The notes beneath the pieces are model-generated. The model was not told the origin of the DNA. It did no database searches and was given only the letters and a program-made list of their open reading frames with translations. A stretch of 64,000 bases of DNA from Methylocystis sp. Lineage in GTDB: Bacteria > Pseudomonadota > Alphaproteobacteria > Rhizobiales > Beijerinckiaceae. The stretch is from contig PERY01000001.1 in the NCBI GenBank assembly GCA_002929055.1, positions 1 to 64,000 of the forward strand. Reading direction: 5' to 3'. Shown here piece by piece: positions 61,195 to 64,000 of this stretch. Made by a program: the position numbers and the translations under genes. Every line of letters starts with the position of its first letter. Positions within the stretch are counted from its first letter, which is position 1.

Positions 61195-61413
61195 TCAGAC
61201 GCTCCCGAGCGCGAACCAGCACGGCATGCGCGAGGCGAGGAAGAAGCCTACCGCGATGTGGATGAGAAGCGAAGCCGAGCCGAAGCCGAAGATGAAGAGC
61301 CCGAGGTTTTCGAGCGCGCGCCTCGGCATGCGGCCGCTTGCAAGCTTCGCCCTTGCGTCCGGTTGCGAGACGCTGGCGGCGAGAGTCGGCGAGGACAGGT
61401 CGATCAGGCTCAT
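61195..61413 (-). CDS. Small one-helix membrane protein of unknown function
   Basis: 72 residues; a hydrophobic segment at about 38-60 (LGLFIFGFGSASLLIHIAVGFFL) is preceded by a basic stretch (GRMPRRALEN). No family recognised and no clear ribosome binding site seen, so this is a tentative gene convergent with maeB. Confidence 0.4.
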   Translation of the reverse strand: MSLIDLSSPTLAASVSQPDARAKLASGRMPRRALENLGLFIFGFGSASLLIHIAVGFFLASRMPCWFALGSV

Positions 61414-61722
61414 GGCGAAGGCCCCGATGTATGCGATTGCCGCAGGTTTGGTTGCCGTTTCGTAGCCTGGATAGGATAGCCGGCTCCGCTTAATGGACGC
61501 CGAATTGGATCGCGCGAATTGTGCGGTTTACGGCTCCATGTGCTGGTTTCGCCGCGGCGGCGGGGCGCCGAGCATCTCAGGAGAGGCGCAATTGCGCCGT
61601 GCCTTTGTGTGTGAACAGGGATTTTGTTGTGGGGGATCGTACTCGAGCTGGGCCAGGCGAGCGGTGGAACCTACCGCTCGCGCACATTCGCCGGCAATGC
61701 GCCCCTTGTCGCCATCCGCCGC
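61414..61722. other. Intergenic region between two minus-strand genes
   Basis: About 310 bases with no supported gene. It contains the perfect 14-base palindrome GGCGCAATTGCGCC at 61585-61598. Short plus-strand frames here have no family character. Confidence 0.4.
61585..61598. repeat. Perfect 14-bp palindrome
   Basis: GGCGCAATTGCGCC, self-complementary without spacer, 125 bases downstream of the hemA stop. Without a T-run it is not a terminator; it may be an operator or a chance event. Confidence 0.35.
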
Positions 61723-63009
61723 TTACTGCGCCGCGAGCTTGATCTCGGGATAGGTGCAGCGCTCGTCGCTCTTCTCCTCGACGTGGAGATGCGCCGGCGG
61801 CTCGACGAAGGCGATGCCGAGCGTGCGCCAGACATCGACCATCGCTTCCACGAGATGGGCGATGTGCTCATGCGTGTGGCGCGGCGTCGGCGTCACGCGC
61901 AGGCGTTCGGCGCCCTTGGCGACGGTCGGATAGTTGATCGGCTGGATGTAGATGTTGTGGCGCGTCAGCAGCAGGTCGCTCGCCGCCTTGCACAGTTCGG
62001 CGTCGCGCACCATCACCGGCACGATATGCGAGCCGTTTTCCAGAACCGGAAGTCCGGCGGCCGACAGCGCATGCTTGGTGATATGCGCCGCGCGCTGATG
62101 CGCCGCGCGCAGATCGGAGCGGCGCTTGAGAAAACGGACCGACGCGCAAGCCGCGGCGGCGACGGACGGCGGCAGGGCCGTCGAAAAGATGAAGGCGCCT
62201 GCGTAAGAGCGGATCGCGTCGATGACGAGCGCGTCGCCGGCGACATAGCCGCCGATCACGCCGAAGCCCTTGGCCAGCGTGCCCTCGATGACGTCGATGC
62301 GCTCCATCACGCCTTCACGCTCGCAGATGCCGCCGCCGCGCGCGCCATACATGCCAACCGCATGAACTTCGTCGACATAGGTCATGGCGCCATAGCGCTC
62401 GGCGAGCGCGGCGATCTCTTTGACCGGCGCGATATTGCCGTTCATCGAATAGAGGCTCTCGAAGACGACGAGCTTGGGGCGGTCCCCGGCCTCGATCAGC
62501 AGCTCCTCGAGATGGGCGAGATCGTTGTGACGGAAAATCCTGCGCTCGGCATGCGAGCGCTTCACGCCCTCGATCATGGAATTATGGTTCGAGGCGTCGG
62601 AGAGGATGACGCAATTGGGCAGCAGATCGGCGATGGTCGAGATCGCCGCGAGATTGGAGATCCAGCCCGAGGTGAAGACGAGCGCCGCCTCCTTGCCGTG
62701 AAGATCGGCGAGTTCGCGCTCGAGCTCCACGATGGCGTGGCTGGTGCCGGAAATGTTGCGGGTGCCGCCGGCCCCGGCGCCGACGCGCGAGGCGGTGTCG
62801 ACCATGGCCGAGATGACCTCGGGGTGCTGGCCCATGCCGAGATAGTCGTTGGAGCACCAGACCGTGACATTCTCGACGCTGCCGTCGTCCCGGTGCCATC
62901 TGGCGACGGGGAAGTTCTCGACGTCGCGCTCGAGATGGACGAAAACGCGATAGCGGCGTTCGTCCTTCAGACGGGAGACGGCCGCCTCGAAATATCGCCG
63001 ATACACCAT
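61723..63009 (-). CDS. hemA: 5-aminolevulinate synthase
   Basis: PLP enzyme condensing glycine and succinyl-CoA to 5-aminolevulinate, the first step of haem (and cobalamin) synthesis in alphaproteobacteria. In 428 residues: [61 protein letters not shown], and the PLP lysine in [14 protein letters not shown]. Length fits. The ATG at 63009 starts [10 protein letters not shown]; the upstream in-frame extension is non-homologous. Haem supply links it to the cytochrome genes of the window. Confidence 0.97.
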   Translation of the reverse strand: MVYRRYFEAAVSRLKDERRYRVFVHLERDVENFPVARWHRDDGSVENVTVWCSNDYLGMGQHPEVISAMVDTASRVGAGAGGTRNISGTSHAIVELERELADLHGKEAALVFTSGWISNLAAISTIADLLPNCVILSDASNHNSMIEGVKRSHAERRIFRHNDLAHLEELLIEAGDRPKLVVFESLYSMNGNIAPVKEIAALAERYGAMTYVDEVHAVGMYGARGGGICEREGVMERIDVIEGTLAKGFGVIGGYVAGDALVIDAIRSYAGAFIFSTALPPSVAAAACASVRFLKRRSDLRAAHQRAAHITKHALSAAGLPVLENGSHIVPVMVRDAELCKAASDLLLTRHNIYIQPINYPTVAKGAERLRVTPTPRHTHEHIAHLVEAMVDVWRTLGIAFVEPPAHLHVEEKSDERCTYPEIKLAAQ

Positions 63010-63330
63010 GATACGGAACCCTTCGTTCTCATGTCGTCCACTCGGCTGAACCGCGGCCCCGTCCTGCCGTCGATCCAGTTTGGACGTTTTCTTACATAGC
63101 CCAACTCGAGCCGGATTGCGAGCGGCGAATTGCCGCGTGTTGGCAGGGATTTGGGGCGCTCCGGCCATGCCGCCGGGCGCCGGAATGATGGCGCCACGGC
63201 TCGCGGTTGCGCGCCTGCGCAAGGCGGCCGGCCCCGCAGGCCATACGCCTGCCAGGAGGGATCGAGAGATCGGGAAAACGCGCTTCCAGGGCTGCGCGCA
63301 GCGCAGGTCGCGGGGCGAGCGTCCGCCCGT
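63010..63330. other. Intergenic region upstream of hemA
   Basis: About 320 GC-rich bases with a short AT-rich patch (TTTCTTACATAG, near 63088) that may carry the hemA promoter. No TTGAT-N4-ATCAA box and no supported gene. Confidence 0.4.
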
Positions 63331-64000
63331 CTAGGACGCCAGCGCGTGGAGCACCCGCGCCCAGCTCCGGGCGCCCTTGTGAAAGCTCGTGTAGCTGTAT
63401 TTCTCATTGGGCGAATGGATGCGGTCGTCGTCCAGCGCGAAGCCGATCATCAGCGCGTCCATATTGAGGTCGCGCTTGAAGGCGCCGACGATGGGGATCG
63501 AGCCGCCGCAGCCGGCGAGCGCGGCGTCCTTGCCCCATTCCTCCGCGAGCGCGCGCCGGGCGCGCGACAGCGCCTCAGAGCCGAAGGGAAGCTGCAGCGC
63601 GTTCGAGGCGCCGTGATTGATGAACTCGGCCCTGGCGTCCTCCGGCAGCCGCTCGCGCACAAAGGCCCGAAAACTTTCCAGCACCGCCCTCGCGTCCTGC
63701 TTGCCGACGAGCCGGAACGAGAACTTCGCGCTGGCCTGCGCCGGCAGAACCGTCTTCGAGCCCTTGCCCGTATAGCCGCCCACGATGCCGTTCACGTCGC
63801 AGGTCGGTCGCGCCCAGATTTGCTCCATGATCCCGCGCCCCGCCTCGCCGCCGACCTTTGTGAGGCCGATATCGGCGAGCCACTGGCTCTGGTCGAATTC
63901 GAGATTGCGCCATTGCTCGGCGACGTCCTCGGGAAGCTCCGGCACGCCGGCGTAGAAGCCGGGAAGGGTCACCTTGCCTTCGGCGTCATGCAGATCGGCG
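63331..64000 (-). CDS. M20-family metallopeptidase (dipeptidase), C-terminal part
   Basis: The frame is open to the window edge, so the N-terminal half, including most zinc ligands, is outside. The visible 222 residues start inside ADLHDAEGKVTLPGFYAGV, a typical M20 dipeptidase segment. They then show the dimerisation/lid domain (VLPAQASAKFSFRLV) and the return of the catalytic domain with GCGGSIPIVGAF and the C-terminal His region (SPNEKYSYTSFHKG). It is probably a cytosolic dipeptidase; the exact substrate is unknown. Confidence 0.85.
   Translation of the reverse strand, partial: ADLHDAEGKVTLPGFYAGVPELPEDVAEQWRNLEFDQSQWLADIGLTKVGGEAGRGIMEQIWARPTCDVNGIVGGYTGKGSKTVLPAQASAKFSFRLVGKQDARAVLESFRAFVRERLPEDARAEFINHGASNALQLPFGSEALSRARRALAEEWGKDAALAGCGGSIPIVGAFKRDLNMDALMIGFALDDDRIHSPNEKYSYTSFHKGARSWARVLHALAS

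Noticed and set aside
1-64000. tRNA, rRNA, IS elements, prophage or CRISPR arrays
   Set aside because: No cloverleaf, rRNA motifs, transposase, integrase, terminal inverted repeats or spaced direct-repeat arrays were seen on reading; a tRNAscan or IS search would be decisive.

Overview
The window is GC-rich, densely packed chromosomal DNA from an alphaproteobacterium of the order Hyphomicrobiales. A methylotroph of the Methylocystaceae type (Methylocystis/Methylosinus-like) is my best guess. Supporting genes are a Shemin-pathway 5-aminolevulinate synthase, an ExoR regulator, Omp31-like surface beta-barrels, RT0821-like and TIGR02301 proteins, an ArsR-methyltransferase/metF/metH operon and a malyl-CoA lyase usable in serine-cycle type C1 metabolism. 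Genus assignment is inference; no methane monooxygenase or methanol dehydrogenase gene lies in the window. I see no rRNA, tRNA, IS element, prophage or CRISPR array.

Layout. 1-1.6 kb: start of rpsP and ffh. 1.8-4.5 kb: two paralogous outer-membrane beta-barrels, each with its own terminator and an FNR/FixK-like box about 60 bp upstream. 4.5-9.5 kb: DUF1877 protein with a hairpin over its ribosome binding site, malyl-CoA lyase, small unknowns, a dicarboxylate symporter. 9.7-18.6 kb: housekeeping and small envelope genes (pdxH, phosphatase-Nudix fusion, Nramp, DnaJ-class chaperone, ispG, a degenerate uracil-DNA-glycosylase-like protein). 18.6-29.3 kb: cstA-ybdD, sahR-like/metF/metH, a candidate structured RNA and a CoA-transferase. 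29.4-32.8 kb: an AT-rich islet with an orphan gene, queD/queE, a cytochrome c and exoR.

33-49 kb is the most unusual part, a sulfide/persulfide-handling island. It holds a persulfide dioxygenase (blh), a TauE permease, a cytochrome c', an HMA-TauE-cupredoxin-LysM fusion, two DUF2892 proteins, cytochrome bd (cydP-A-B-X), sulfide:quinone oxidoreductase, a Crp-type regulator, a BigR/SqrR-type ArsR regulator with the persulfide-sensing cysteines, a Tat-exported HiPIP-like protein, and an RND pump coupled to a CMD-family protein and a rhodanese. Five intergenic regions in the island share an AT-rich motif (ATTC-N8-TAAT overlapping CTAA-N-TTAG), so these separate transcription units may form one regulon. 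The proposed flow: sulfide is oxidised by SQR, the electrons pass through quinol to the sulfide-tolerant bd oxidase, and the persulfide product is handled by Blh and rhodanese. TauE permeases could export sulfite, and the RND pump an unknown sulfur compound.

49-64 kb returns to housekeeping: carbonic anhydrase, an alpha/beta hydrolase, a patatin-like lipase, tadA, a pseudouridine synthase with a very long basic tail, rsmD, mutS, a small membrane-protein operon with two 24-residue micro-proteins, malic enzyme (maeB), hemA, and the 3' part of an M20 peptidase gene that runs off the window.
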